Source of the DNA: Clostridia bacterium
GTDB lineage: Bacteria > Bacillota > Clostridia > Oscillospirales > Acutalibacteraceae
NCBI GenBank assembly: GCA_017543285.1
Contig: JAFYGK010000009.1
Coordinates: forward strand, 1 to 55,549
DNA: 55,549 nucleotides
Direction: 5' to 3'
The notes beneath the pieces were generated by a model. That model was given only the letters and a program-made list of their open reading frames with translations, was not told where the DNA came from and made no database searches. A program made the position numbers and the translations under genes. How positions within the stretch are numbered: the stretch's first letter is position 1; the number at the start of each line of letters is the position of its first letter. This document shows, one piece after another, positions 34,307-43,454 of the stretch.

Positions 34307-35767
34307 ATGAAAATCGGAGGATTGGATATCGGAACCACAGGCTGCAAGCTGACGGTGTTCGATGAAAACGGCAATCAGCTGGGAAAAGCCTACCGGGATT
34401 ATCCGGTGTACCGGGCCGTCAGCGGCCATGAAATCGACATCTCTACAATGATGGGCAGCGTTTATGCCGTCATTGGGGAAATGGCGGCGCAGTATCCGGA
34501 CATTGGCGGAATTGGCGTCACCAGCTTTGGTGAAACCTTTGTGATGACAAACGATGCGGGCGAACCGCTCCATAATGCCATGCTCTACACCGACCCCAGA
34601 GGCGCCGAGCAATGTGCCGAGCTGATAGAAAAACTGGGCGCCGACCATATAGCCGATGTCACCGGTTTGGCTCCCCATGAAATGTATTCGATCTCCAAGA
34701 TGATGTGGATCAAGCGTTATCGGCCGGATGTCTATGCCGCAGCCAGGCGCATCCACCTCATCGAGGATTTCGTGGTCTGGCATCTGACAAATAATGCGCA
34801 GATCGACTACTCACTGGCGACACGCACCATGGCATTTGATATTCACAGCCTGACCTGGAGCAAAGAAGTCTTTGATGCCGCCGGGATCGACGTTTCTCTG
34901 ATGAGCAGACCGGTTCCCACCGGCACAAGCGCCGGAACGATCAACCCGGCCGCCTCACAGCAGACGGGATTGAACAAAAACTGCGTGATAGTCTCCGTCT
35001 CTCATGATCAGGTTTCCGCGGCTGTTGGCGCAGGCGCCTTTGACGGCTCCGTTGCTGTTGACGGCGCAGGCACCGTGGAGTGCCTGACACCGATCTATGA
35101 CAGCATTCCGGATATCCCGGTGATGGCGAAGGGTTATTTCTCTGTGGTTCCCTATGTGGTTCCCGGCAAATACGTCGCCTATGCCTTTTCCTACACCGGA
35201 GGCGCTCTCATCCAGTGGGCCATGAACACCTTCGGCAAGGGCGAGACCAACGAAAGTATGGAGCGCTCCTACGGAAGAGACGAGCCCACCGGTCTGCTGG
35301 TGCTGCCGCACTTTGCCGGCGCTGCCACACCGTATATGGATACCGGTTCCAAGGGTGCGATCCTGGGCCTGACCGCCGCCAGCACGGCGGCAGACATCTA
35401 TCGCGCCTGCATGGAGGGCGTCGCGTACGAGATGCGGCTCAACTATGAGGCGCTGACCGGCTCCGGTATCTGCTTTGAAAAGCTCAACGCCACGGGCGGC
35501 GGGGCGCGGTCAAAGCTCTGGATGCAGATGAAAGCCGATGTTCTGAACCTGCCCATTACAGCACTGAAAACCGTGGACGCCGGCACCGTCGGCTCCGCGA
35601 TGCTGACCGGGATCGCCGTTGGATTGTTCCGTGATCTTGACGACGCGGCTGCTCACATGGTGCAGGAAATGGAGACCTACTATCCCCGTATGGAAATGCA
35701 CAAGAAATATACGGAGATTTACGGGCGGTACAGAGCGGTTTATAATGCCGTCCGACCGCTGATGTAA
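34307..35767 (+). CDS. FGGY-family carbohydrate kinase
   Basis: 486 aa, full length for the family. N-terminal phosphate-binding GGLDIGTTGCKLTVFDENG; catalytic-region segment VSVSHDQVSAAVGAGAF with Asp; ATP-site segment NATGGGARSKLWMQMKADVLN. Closest in look to xylulokinase/fuculokinase types. It probably phosphorylates the ketose made by the isomerase. It is cotranscribed with the isomerase and aldolase genes. Confidence 0.92.
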   Translation: MKIGGLDIGTTGCKLTVFDENGNQLGKAYRDYPVYRAVSGHEIDISTMMGSVYAVIGEMAAQYPDIGGIGVTSFGETFVMTNDAGEPLHNAMLYTDPRGAEQCAELIEKLGADHIADVTGLAPHEMYSISKMMWIKRYRPDVYAAARRIHLIEDFVVWHLTNNAQIDYSLATRTMAFDIHSLTWSKEVFDAAGIDVSLMSRPVPTGTSAGTINPAASQQTGLNKNCVIVSVSHDQVSAAVGAGAFDGSVAVDGAGTVECLTPIYDSIPDIPVMAKGYFSVVPYVVPGKYVAYAFSYTGGALIQWAMNTFGKGETNESMERSYGRDEPTGLLVLPHFAGAATPYMDTGSKGAILGLTAASTAADIYRACMEGVAYEMRLNYEALTGSGICFEKLNATGGGARSKLWMQMKADVLNLPITALKTVDAGTVGSAMLTGIAVGLFRDLDDAAAHMVQEMETYYPRMEMHKKYTEIYGRYRAVYNAVRPLM

Positions 35768-35778
35768 GGAGAAAAATA

Positions 35779-36615
35779 ATGCTTGTCAATCTGGTTGAAA
35801 TTCTGAAACTTGCCGAAGAGAAAAAATGCGCGTTCGGCGCGTTCAATACGCCCAATCTGGAATGTGTCAACGCGGTTCTGGCCGCTGCCGAAAAGCTGAA
35901 TGTACCGGTCATAATCTCCCACGCGGAGCTTCATGAGGAGGTTTCTCCTCTTGTTAAGATCGGCCCTGTAATGATTCAGGCGGCGATAAACGCAAGCGTT
36001 CCCGTATGCGTCCATCTGGACCACTGTGAGAACCTTGACTATATGGCGCGGGCGCTGGAGATCGGCTTCACAGGCGTGATGTACGACGGCAGCATCCTTC
36101 CTTATGAGGAAAACCTTGCCAATACCAAAAAGGCCGTTGCCATGGCAAAAAACTACAATTGCGGGGTGGAAGCGGAGCTGGGCGCTCTGGCTTCCCGCGA
36201 AGGAGGCATGGCCAATGCTTCCGGCCCTGTCTATACCGATCCCGACGAAGCGGTAATCTTCTGTAAAGAGACCGGAATAGACGCGCTGGCTCCCAGCTTT
36301 GGCACAGCTCACGGTATATACAAGTCCAGGCCGGTACTTGATCTCAACCGCGTAAAGACCATTTCCCGGAAGACCGGTCTGCCCCTCGTCATGCACGGCG
36401 GCAGCGGTGTGAGCCCTGAGGACTACCGCACGGGCATTGCCAACGGACTGCGAAAAATCAATTACTACAGCTACATGTCCAAGGCAGGCACCAATGCCGT
36501 AAAAAAACTGCTTGAGAAAGAGGATGTTACCTTCTTCCATGACCTTGCCCTTGCGGCCGAAAATGCCATGGAGGCCGACGCCGAAAATGCCATGAGGGTT
36601 TTTACAGGACTGTAA
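35779..36615 (+). CDS. Class II (zinc) ketose-bisphosphate aldolase-family protein
   Basis: 278 aa; AAGGAG before the ATG. TIM barrel with FGAFNTPNLE, zinc/catalytic VCVHLDHCE, a second His in HGIYKSRP, and MHGGSGVSPEDY. The usual substrate-phosphate segment (IN-T-D) is changed to INYYSYMSK, so the substrate probably differs from fructose bisphosphate or tagatose bisphosphate. It would cleave the phosphorylated ketose into dihydroxyacetone phosphate and an aldehyde (inference from family). Last gene of the cluster. Confidence 0.9.
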   Translation: MLVNLVEILKLAEEKKCAFGAFNTPNLECVNAVLAAAEKLNVPVIISHAELHEEVSPLVKIGPVMIQAAINASVPVCVHLDHCENLDYMARALEIGFTGVMYDGSILPYEENLANTKKAVAMAKNYNCGVEAELGALASREGGMANASGPVYTDPDEAVIFCKETGIDALAPSFGTAHGIYKSRPVLDLNRVKTISRKTGLPLVMHGGSGVSPEDYRTGIANGLRKINYYSYMSKAGTNAVKKLLEKEDVTFFHDLALAAENAMEADAENAMRVFTGL

Positions 36616-36633
36616 AATATCCGATATACCGAT

Positions 36634-36681
36634 AAAAAGCCGCTGCGCAGGCGATATTTCACAATGCGCACCGGCTTTTTT
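36634..36681 (+). terminator. Intrinsic terminator of the sugar cluster
   Basis: AAAAAGCCG-C-TGCGCA paired with TGCGCA-C-CGGCTTTTT, ending in T's, 18 bases after the aldolase gene. Confidence 0.85.
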
Positions 36682-37093
36682 GGTTTTTAAGGTTTTTGCG
36701 ATCCGTCGCCCAATAAGGGACATAAGCAGAAACTGTCCCTCGATCTTTTTGGCCCGGTCGGGTCTTCGGCCGCAGACATTCGGCGGCATTCAGTTGACGG
36801 CATTATCAGATCAGGAACAAAAGCAGCATAACGTACCATTTGGACGCCGGAGCTGTCGGCTTTCCGATATTCCCGCAAATACCGACGGTTAAGGCGAAGG
36901 GTTATCGGCGCAGAACAGCTTTCTTCCGTTGCCCCTGTACAGTAAGATTTGCACCGTTCTGCAGCCGTGAAATACAAAGTGCAGCGATCATCGGAATCTC
37001 GAATGGTTCAGGAATCATAACGGCTTAAAGCATTCTTCTGGAATAGGAGAAGCGCAAAACTGCGTTATCCTTATTGTCTTTGCTGAAGAGGCT
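36682..37093. other. Intergenic stretch, nothing assigned
   Basis: About 410 bases. Short frames exist on both strands (for example 36687-36977, minus) but have no ribosome site and no family resemblance. No hairpin with a U tract was seen. Confidence 0.4.
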
Positions 37094-38050
37094 TTAAAGG
37101 CGGCTTATTATCTCCATACGCATTGCCGCCTCCTGCTTTCCCAAAAGCCTGCTTCCCTGGAAAACATCTCTTTCCTCCAGCCGTTTGCCGATTGCATTGA
37201 GAACCGTCTTTTTGTCGGCGCTCCACTGCGGTGCGACCAGAATCTTTTTGTCCCCGTCGCCGGTCATGCGGTGGACGACCGTCTGCGGCGAGAGCTCCTC
37301 AATACAGTCGAGCAGCGTTTCAATATATTCGTCCATCCCCATCGCGGAAAACCTGCCCTGCCGGAAATCTTCCGCGAGATCGGTGTTTTCCAGAACATGC
37401 AAAAGCTGGAGCTTTATGCCGTCAATGCCGACGCCGTTCAGATACCTCACCGTTTGCAGCATTTGCTCTCTTGTCTCATTCGGCAGCCCGAGGATAACAT
37501 GAACAATGACCTCGACTCCGATGCTCTTCAGATCGGACGCAGCCCTTTCAAAACAGGCGTTGTCAAATCCCCGGCGAATATATTTGATGCTTTTTTCGTG
37601 TATGGTTTGCAGACCCAGCTCCACCCAGACCGGCTTTATCCTTTGCAGCTCACAGAGCAGATTCAGGACTTGCTCACCCAGACAGTCTGGCCGCGTTGCA
37701 ACCGACAGCGCGGCAATATCATCATCGGCTATGGCTTCGTTGAATACTCTCCGCAGGTATTCCGGCGGCGCATATGTGTTGGTAAAGCTCTGGAAATAGG
37801 CGATATATCTGCCGCCGCCCTTCATTTTGGATTGTACTCTGCGCTTGGCGTTTTGTATCTGTTTCGATATGCTTTCACAGACAGGCTCCGCAAAATCGCC
37901 CGATCCGGAGGCCGAACAGAAAATGCAGCCCCCGTATCCGATTTTACCGTCGCGGTTGGGACAGGTCATGCCTCCGTCAAGGGACAGCTTATAAATCTTT
38001 TCGCCGAAGCGTTTTTTCAGATAACCGTTCAAGGTGTTGACCCTCTGCAC
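37094..38050 (-). CDS. Radical SAM protein, YhcC/TIGR01212 family
   Basis: 318 aa from GTG 38050, with AGAGGTGA 5 bases upstream; longer forms would need a TTG start. Cluster motif CPNRDGKIGYGGCIFCS (Cys-X14-Cys-X2-Cys), then SGSGDF, YFQSFTNTYAP and WVELGLQTIH. The family is conserved across bacteria, but its substrate is not established. It is downstream of purL on the same strand and separated by a hairpin. Confidence 0.92.
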   Translation of the reverse strand: MQRVNTLNGYLKKRFGEKIYKLSLDGGMTCPNRDGKIGYGGCIFCSASGSGDFAEPVCESISKQIQNAKRRVQSKMKGGGRYIAYFQSFTNTYAPPEYLRRVFNEAIADDDIAALSVATRPDCLGEQVLNLLCELQRIKPVWVELGLQTIHEKSIKYIRRGFDNACFERAASDLKSIGVEVIVHVILGLPNETREQMLQTVRYLNGVGIDGIKLQLLHVLENTDLAEDFRQGRFSAMGMDEYIETLLDCIEELSPQTVVHRMTGDGDKKILVAPQWSADKKTVLNAIGKRLEERDVFQGSRLLGKQEAAMRMEIISRL

Positions 38051-38081
38051 TCTCTCACCTCTTTTGACCAAATTGTGCAAC

Positions 38082-38108
38082 AGGCGGTATGCTTATAGCA
38101 TACCGCCT
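38082..38108 (-). terminator. Strong hairpin between purL and the radical SAM gene
   Basis: 11-bp perfect stem AGGCGGTATGC/GCATACCGCCT with a 5-base loop. It has no U run on the minus strand, so termination after purL is possible but may be leaky. Confidence 0.5.
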
Positions 38109-38134
38109 TAAATAAATCTCTTCAATGCCGACTG

Positions 38135-41100
38135 TTATTTGAAATAGTTTACGCCGCTCGCGAAAATCTGCTGATCCTTTTCGCAGGGAACATTTTTGTA
38201 GCAGTCTCTGTCCATTCTCTCCGAATGGCCCATCTTGCCCAAAATCCTGCCGTCAGGACTGGTTATGCCCTCTATCGAGCAGACCGAGCCGTTGGGGTTT
38301 GTGGTGATATCGGGAGTGATATTGCCCTCGCTGTCGCAGTAGCGGAAGGCTATCTGTCCGTTTGCGGCAAGACGCGCCACCGTCTGCTCGTCGGCAACAA
38401 AGCGTCCTTCGCCGTGGGACACGGGAACGGCATGCACATCGCCGAGCTCGACTCCCGACAGCCACGGAGACTTGACGGAGGATACCTTTGTAAAGGCCAT
38501 GCGGCTCACATGGCGGCCTATGTTGTTGAAGGTCAGCGTCGGATAACCGGGTTGTATATCGCGTATTTCGCCAAAAGGCACAAGACCAAGCTTAATAAGG
38601 GCCTGGAAGCCGTTGCAAATACCCAGCATAAGACCGTCGCGGTTGTTTAAAAGCTCCATAACGGCGTTTTTGACACGCTCATTTCTGAATGTCGTTGCGA
38701 TAAATTTGCCTGAACCGTCCGGTTCATCGCCGCCGGAGAAACCCCCGGGTATCATGATTATCTGTGAGGATCCGATTCCCTTTACCATCTTTTCTATGGT
38801 CTGTTCGATGCCTGCCGCCGAAAGGTTATTGACGATAAGTATTTCGGTTTCAGCTCCGGCCCTCTCAAACGCTTTCTTTGTGTCGTATTCGCAGTTTGTG
38901 CCGGGGAAAACGGGAATAAACACCTTGGGCTTTGCCGTCTTGATGGCCGGCGAGAGATTTCCTCTTTTAGAATAGGGCTTTATCTCTATATTGTAATCTT
39001 TGCCAGGCTTTGCATAGTTGGGGAATACGCTCTCTGTAGGTGAAAGCCAGATCTTTACAATCTCGTCGAGCGGCAATGTCTCACCGCCGACCCTTATGAC
39101 TGCTTCTTCTGTCGTTTCACCGAGCAGAATATTTTCCGCCTTAAACCCGTCTGTGTCGTCCGTTACGGCGATAATGCTGCCGTTTATCGGCGCGAAGAGC
39201 AGCTTTTCATCGGCCGAAGCAAACTCAAAGCCTATGCTGTTTCCCGCGCACATGCGCATTACAGCCGCCGCACAGCCGCCTTCCGAAACGACAGATGCCG
39301 CTTCAATCCTGCCGCTGAGGACAGCCGAATGTACCTCCCTGTACAGCTCCCTGAGCTTATCGTAATCGGGCATAATTCCGTCTGGGTCAAGAGGAATGGG
39401 GAAAAGCACTGCCTTTTTGCCCGCTTTGGTGAATGCCGCAGAAATTGTGCGGCTCGCCTTGGTCATGGAAACGGCGAATGAAACAAGCGTCGGAGGGACG
39501 TCAAGCTCGTTGAAGGAGCCGGACATGGAGTCCTTGCCGCCGATCGACGGAGTGCCCATACCTATCTGTGCGCTGAGCGCGCCCAAAAGAGCAGCCGTCG
39601 GCTTGCCCCAGCGCTCGGGGACGTCATGCAGACGCTCAAAATATTCCTGGAATGTCAAACGCGCCTTCAGCGGATCTGCGCCGACTGCCGCGATCTTGGA
39701 AAGACTCTCGACTACGGCAAAAGCCGCGCCGCAGAACGGGCTCCAGCGTGACAGCTTCGGCATGAAGCCGTAGCTCATGGCGGTCGCGTCGTCGGTAAAT
39801 CCGTCTACAGGAATTTTGGCGACCATAGCCTCCTCCGGCGTAAGCTGGTTTTTACCGGCAAACGGCATGAGAACCGTCGCCGCGCCGATGGAGCTGTCAA
39901 AACGCTCGGACAGACCCTTCTGGCAGCAAACCGAAAGTCTCTTCAAGTTAGCCTTGAACGCGGAAGCAATATCCTTTCCGATCACTTCCTCGGGAAGCTG
40001 GTTTCTGTAGTATTTATTTTCATCCGGCGCGACGATCTTTGCCCTTGCCGTCTGGGTCACGCCGTTTGTGTTCAAAAACTCCCTTTTGATGCTGACGATG
40101 GGCTTGCCGCGCCACAGCATTGTGAGAACAGGTTCCCTTGTAACGACGGCAACAGGAGTGGCTTCAAGGTTTTCTTCAACAGCCGCCGCTATAAAGGCGT
40201 CCACGTCGTTTTGCTCAAGCACGACCGCCATTCTTTCCTGCGATTCGGATATCGCAAGCTCAGTGCCGTCGAGACCGTCGTATTTTTTCGGCACCTTGTC
40301 AAGATCGACCGTAAGGCCGTCCGCAAGCTCGCCGATGGCGACCGATACGCCGCCTGCTCCGAAGTCGTTGCAGCGCTTAATCATCCGGGCGACTTCGCCG
40401 TTTCTGAAAAGTCTTTGCAGCTTGCGCTCGGTCGGAGCATTGCCCTTTTGCACCTCCGCGCCGCAGGTGGTCAGCGATTCGGATGTATGCGCCTTTGACG
40501 AACCGGTTGCGCCTCCGCAGCCGTCGCGTCCCGTTCTGCCGCCGAGAAGTACGATTACATCGCCTTCGGACGGAACGCCGCGAACGACATTATTCTTCGG
40601 CGAGGCGCCTATGACCGCGCCTATTTCCATTCGCTTTGCGACATAACCGGGATCATAGATCTCATAAACCTGACCCGTGGCAAGGCCTATCTGGTTGCCG
40701 TAGGAGGAATAACCCGCTGCCGCTCCCGTACAGATTTTGCGCTGGCTCAGCTTGTCCGGCAGGGTATCCTTGAAGGGCACGGTCGGATCGCCTGCACCGG
40801 TAACGCGCATTGCCTGATAAACATATGAGCGTCCGGAAAGCGGATCGCGTATTGCGCCGCCGAGACATGTTGCGGCGCCGCCGAAAGGCTCGATCTCTGT
40901 CGGGTGGTTGTGCGTCTCGTTTTTAAACTGTATCAGATATGTTTGCTTTTTGCCGTCAACTTCGATTTCGGCTTCGATTGAGCAGGCGTTTATTTCCTCG
41001 GAAATGTCAAGGTCTTCAACAAATCCTCTCTTGTGAAGCAGTTTTCCGCCGATGGTCGCCATATCCATGAGAGAAACATCCTTGTCCCTGTCTCCGTAGA

Positions 41101-41887
41101 CCTCGCGCCGCGCAGCATAATACTGCTCAAGAGCCTTTTCCGCCGCTTTGTTTATGTTGCTTTTCTCGATGGAAATATCCTCAAGACGGCTCAAAAAGGT
41201 GGTATGGCGGCAATGATCCGACCAATATGTGTCGATAACACGCAGCTCGGTGACTCTGGGGTTTCTTTTTTCCGATTCTCTGAAATAATCCCTGCAAAAT
41301 TCCAGATCGTCAACCGACATGGCAAAGCCCATGGACCTGTGATAATCGGCTATCTGCTCACGGGTCATATCTATAAAACCGGCGACCTCGGGGATATCGT
41401 CGGGTACAGGTGAAGTCATTTCAAGGCTATCGGGCTTTTCAAAACCGGCAAGGCGCGATTCAACAGGGTTTATCAGATAATCCTGCACCTTCCTTACATC
41501 CTCATCGGTCAGCTCGCCCGTCATTGCTATAACCTTACTGCTCGCAACAAGAGGTCGCTCGCCTTGGGTAAGAAGCTGGACGCACTGCGCCGCAGAGTCT
41601 GCGCGCTGATCAAACTGACCGGGCAGGTACTCCATGGCAAAAACATGCCATTCCTCCGGCAGGTTCCAGCTTTCATAATATACGTTATCCTGATTTGGCT
41701 CGGAAAAAACCGAACGCACGGCCATTTCCATCTGATCGTCGTCAAGTCCGGATACATCATAACGGTTGGCGAAACGCAGAGATTTAATATTCATGCCCAG
41801 ATTCTCATTGAGATCTGATAAAATATGTCCAGCTTCGACGTCAAAGCCAGGACGCTTTTCAACATAGATTCGTTTAACCTTTGACAT
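38135..41887 (-). CDS. purL: Phosphoribosylformylglycinamidine synthase, fused PurL-PurQ type
   Basis: 1250 aa. Single chain carrying the FGAM synthase (two PurM-like halves) plus a C-terminal glutaminase. Motifs: FKNETHNHPTEIEPFGGAATCLGGAIRDPLSGR (ATP site), GIGTPSIGGKDSMSG-type segment in the second half, and from about residue 985 the class I glutaminase with GTNCEYDTKKAF, nucleophile Cys in MLGICNGFQAL and VSHGEGRF. It converts FGAR, glutamine and ATP to FGAM in purine synthesis. Many clostridia use this fused type instead of separate PurL, PurQ and PurS. It has its own promoter; other pur genes are not in the window. Confidence 0.96.
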   Translation of the reverse strand: MSKVKRIYVEKRPGFDVEAGHILSDLNENLGMNIKSLRFANRYDVSGLDDDQMEMAVRSVFSEPNQDNVYYESWNLPEEWHVFAMEYLPGQFDQRADSAAQCVQLLTQGERPLVASSKVIAMTGELTDEDVRKVQDYLINPVESRLAGFEKPDSLEMTSPVPDDIPEVAGFIDMTREQIADYHRSMGFAMSVDDLEFCRDYFRESEKRNPRVTELRVIDTYWSDHCRHTTFLSRLEDISIEKSNINKAAEKALEQYYAARREVYGDRDKDVSLMDMATIGGKLLHKRGFVEDLDISEEINACSIEAEIEVDGKKQTYLIQFKNETHNHPTEIEPFGGAATCLGGAIRDPLSGRSYVYQAMRVTGAGDPTVPFKDTLPDKLSQRKICTGAAAGYSSYGNQIGLATGQVYEIYDPGYVAKRMEIGAVIGASPKNNVVRGVPSEGDVIVLLGGRTGRDGCGGATGSSKAHTSESLTTCGAEVQKGNAPTERKLQRLFRNGEVARMIKRCNDFGAGGVSVAIGELADGLTVDLDKVPKKYDGLDGTELAISESQERMAVVLEQNDVDAFIAAAVEENLEATPVAVVTREPVLTMLWRGKPIVSIKREFLNTNGVTQTARAKIVAPDENKYYRNQLPEEVIGKDIASAFKANLKRLSVCCQKGLSERFDSSIGAATVLMPFAGKNQLTPEEAMVAKIPVDGFTDDATAMSYGFMPKLSRWSPFCGAAFAVVESLSKIAAVGADPLKARLTFQEYFERLHDVPERWGKPTAALLGALSAQIGMGTPSIGGKDSMSGSFNELDVPPTLVSFAVSMTKASRTISAAFTKAGKKAVLFPIPLDPDGIMPDYDKLRELYREVHSAVLSGRIEAASVVSEGGCAAAVMRMCAGNSIGFEFASADEKLLFAPINGSIIAVTDDTDGFKAENILLGETTEEAVIRVGGETLPLDEIVKIWLSPTESVFPNYAKPGKDYNIEIKPYSKRGNLSPAIKTAKPKVFIPVFPGTNCEYDTKKAFERAGAETEILIVNNLSAAGIEQTIEKMVKGIGSSQIIMIPGGFSGGDEPDGSGKFIATTFRNERVKNAVMELLNNRDGLMLGICNGFQALIKLGLVPFGEIRDIQPGYPTLTFNNIGRHVSRMAFTKVSSVKSPWLSGVELGDVHAVPVSHGEGRFVADEQTVARLAANGQIAFRYCDSEGNITPDITTNPNGSVCSIEGITSPDGRILGKMGHSERMDRDCYKNVPCEKDQQIFASGVNYFK

Positions 41888-41957
41888 TGTAACGCTCCTT
41901 AAATAAGTATATCACGCAAATGCGCAGGAAAGTCGTATAAATAATCATCCATATTAT

Positions 41958-41986
41958 ATTATAATGTAAAATCGCAAAATAATCAA
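41958..41986 (-). promoter_or_regulatory. Predicted sigma-A promoter of purL
   Basis: Minus strand: TTGATT, 17-base spacer, TATAAT, about 70 bases before the start codon. Confidence 0.75.
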
Positions 41987-42012
41987 TAAATCATCGCATC
42001 AAATTGCAAAGA

Positions 42013-42041
42013 TTGAAAAAAAAGTCATTTGGGTGTATAAT
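42013..42041 (+). promoter_or_regulatory. Predicted sigma-A promoter of alr
   Basis: TTGAAA, 17-base spacer, TATAAT, divergent from the purL promoter 27 bases away. Confidence 0.75.
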
Positions 42042-42121
42042 CGTACATATAAAGCGGCAAAATCACAAAACCTGCCGCCGGGAAAACTTTATTTTGCTTA
42101 ATGGCGAGAAAAGGTTGTATT

Positions 42122-43297
42122 ATGGAAAGTTATCTCAGAAGAACCTGGGCGGATATTTCGCTCGACGCGGTGGAAAAGAACTACAAAATAATCAAAAGCC
42201 GCCTGAACGACGGTGTTAAGATGCTGTGCGTTATTAAAGCAAATGCCTACGGACACGGTGCGGTGCGTTTGGCAAATATATACGAGGAATTGGGAGCCGA
42301 TTGGTTCGCTGTCTCAAATCTGGAGGAGGCCTTGCAGCTCCGGCAGGGCGGGATCTCGCTGCCAATACTGATTCTGGGCTATACCGATCCGTCGGCTGCA
42401 AAGCTTCTTTCAGACAATAACGTGACGCAGGCGGTCTTTTCCGACGAATACGCGCGCCGGCTAAATGACTTTGCTTCAGCCTCAAACGTAAACGTCGGCG
42501 CGCATATAAAAATTGATACCGGCATGAGCCGCATAGGATTTTACCTGCACAAAAACGAGGACGAGGACAGCTTCAGACAGAAAATCTCATCTCTCAAAGA
42601 TTTTCGCAATCTTGATATTTCCGGCGCGTTTACTCATTTTGCCGTCGCTGACGAACAAAAGGGCAAACCCTTTGTAAACCGGCAGTTTGATATGTTCACT
42701 CTGGGCTGCGGCATAATAAAAGAGTGTGGCTTTGATTTAAGGCTGCGCCATTGCTGCAACAGCGCGGGTACGATGTGCTACCCCGAAATGCAGCTTGATA
42801 TGGTGCGAAACGGCATCACTCTTTACGGTCTAGCTCCGTCCGACGAGCTGTATGACAAATTCGGGCTGGAGCAGGTCATGAGTCTGCGCTCGGTCATAAG
42901 CCTTGTAAAAACCCTGCACAAAGGCGACACGGTAAGTTACGGCAGGACGTTCACGGCAGATCGCGACATGAAGATAGCAACGGTTGCGATAGGCTACGCT
43001 GACGGTTTTCCTCGTCTTGCTTCCAATAAATACAGCGTTCTTGTGAACGGCGTTCGCTGCAAAATAACAGGCCGCGTGTGTATGGATCAGATTATGATCG
43101 ACGTAACCGGCGTCGACGCAAAAGCCGGCGATACTGTGACTATTTTCGGCTGCGATAACGGCAGTTTCATTCCGGTCGACGAGCTTTCTTCACTCATCGG
43201 AACGATCAATTATGAAACCGTGTGCGATATAAACGGGCGTGTCGCGCGTCGCTACATAAGACACGGTAAAGAAATCGCCGTTGATTCTCTTCTTTAG
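42122..43297 (+). CDS. alr: Alanine racemase
   Basis: 391 aa from ATG 42122, which has AAAGG 7 bases upstream; an ATG at 42101 has no site. PLP lysine in VIKANAYGHGA (about residue 40), HIKIDTGMSRIGF, and the C-terminal catalytic Tyr region VSYGRTFTADRDMKIATVAIGYADGFPR. It makes D-alanine for peptidoglycan. Monocistronic with its own promoter and terminator. Confidence 0.97.
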   Translation: MESYLRRTWADISLDAVEKNYKIIKSRLNDGVKMLCVIKANAYGHGAVRLANIYEELGADWFAVSNLEEALQLRQGGISLPILILGYTDPSAAKLLSDNNVTQAVFSDEYARRLNDFASASNVNVGAHIKIDTGMSRIGFYLHKNEDEDSFRQKISSLKDFRNLDISGAFTHFAVADEQKGKPFVNRQFDMFTLGCGIIKECGFDLRLRHCCNSAGTMCYPEMQLDMVRNGITLYGLAPSDELYDKFGLEQVMSLRSVISLVKTLHKGDTVSYGRTFTADRDMKIATVAIGYADGFPRLASNKYSVLVNGVRCKITGRVCMDQIMIDVTGVDAKAGDTVTIFGCDNGSFIPVDELSSLIGTINYETVCDINGRVARRYIRHGKEIAVDSLL

Positions 43298-43316
43298 TTA
43301 TCGAAAAACATACTGC

Positions 43317-43347
43317 AAAAAACCGCCGGAATCATTCCGGCGGTTTT
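43317..43347 (+). terminator. Intrinsic terminator of alr
   Basis: 14-bp stem AAAACCGCCGGAAT/TCCGGCGGTTTT with a CAT loop, 20 bases after the stop. Confidence 0.92.
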
Positions 43348-43454
43348 ATTGGTTAGCTGTAAGACGGGCAACCCGTCACTAAAAATGGTGAGGATATTTC
43401 AGAGAAACAATGGTGTTTAGAAAAAGTCTAAAACTAAAGAAAATGAGTGGATAA

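Noticed and set aside
36687..36977. 96-codon minus-strand frame after the sugar cluster
   Set aside because: No ribosome site, Cys/Arg-rich odd composition and overlap with a terminator region; no family resemblance.
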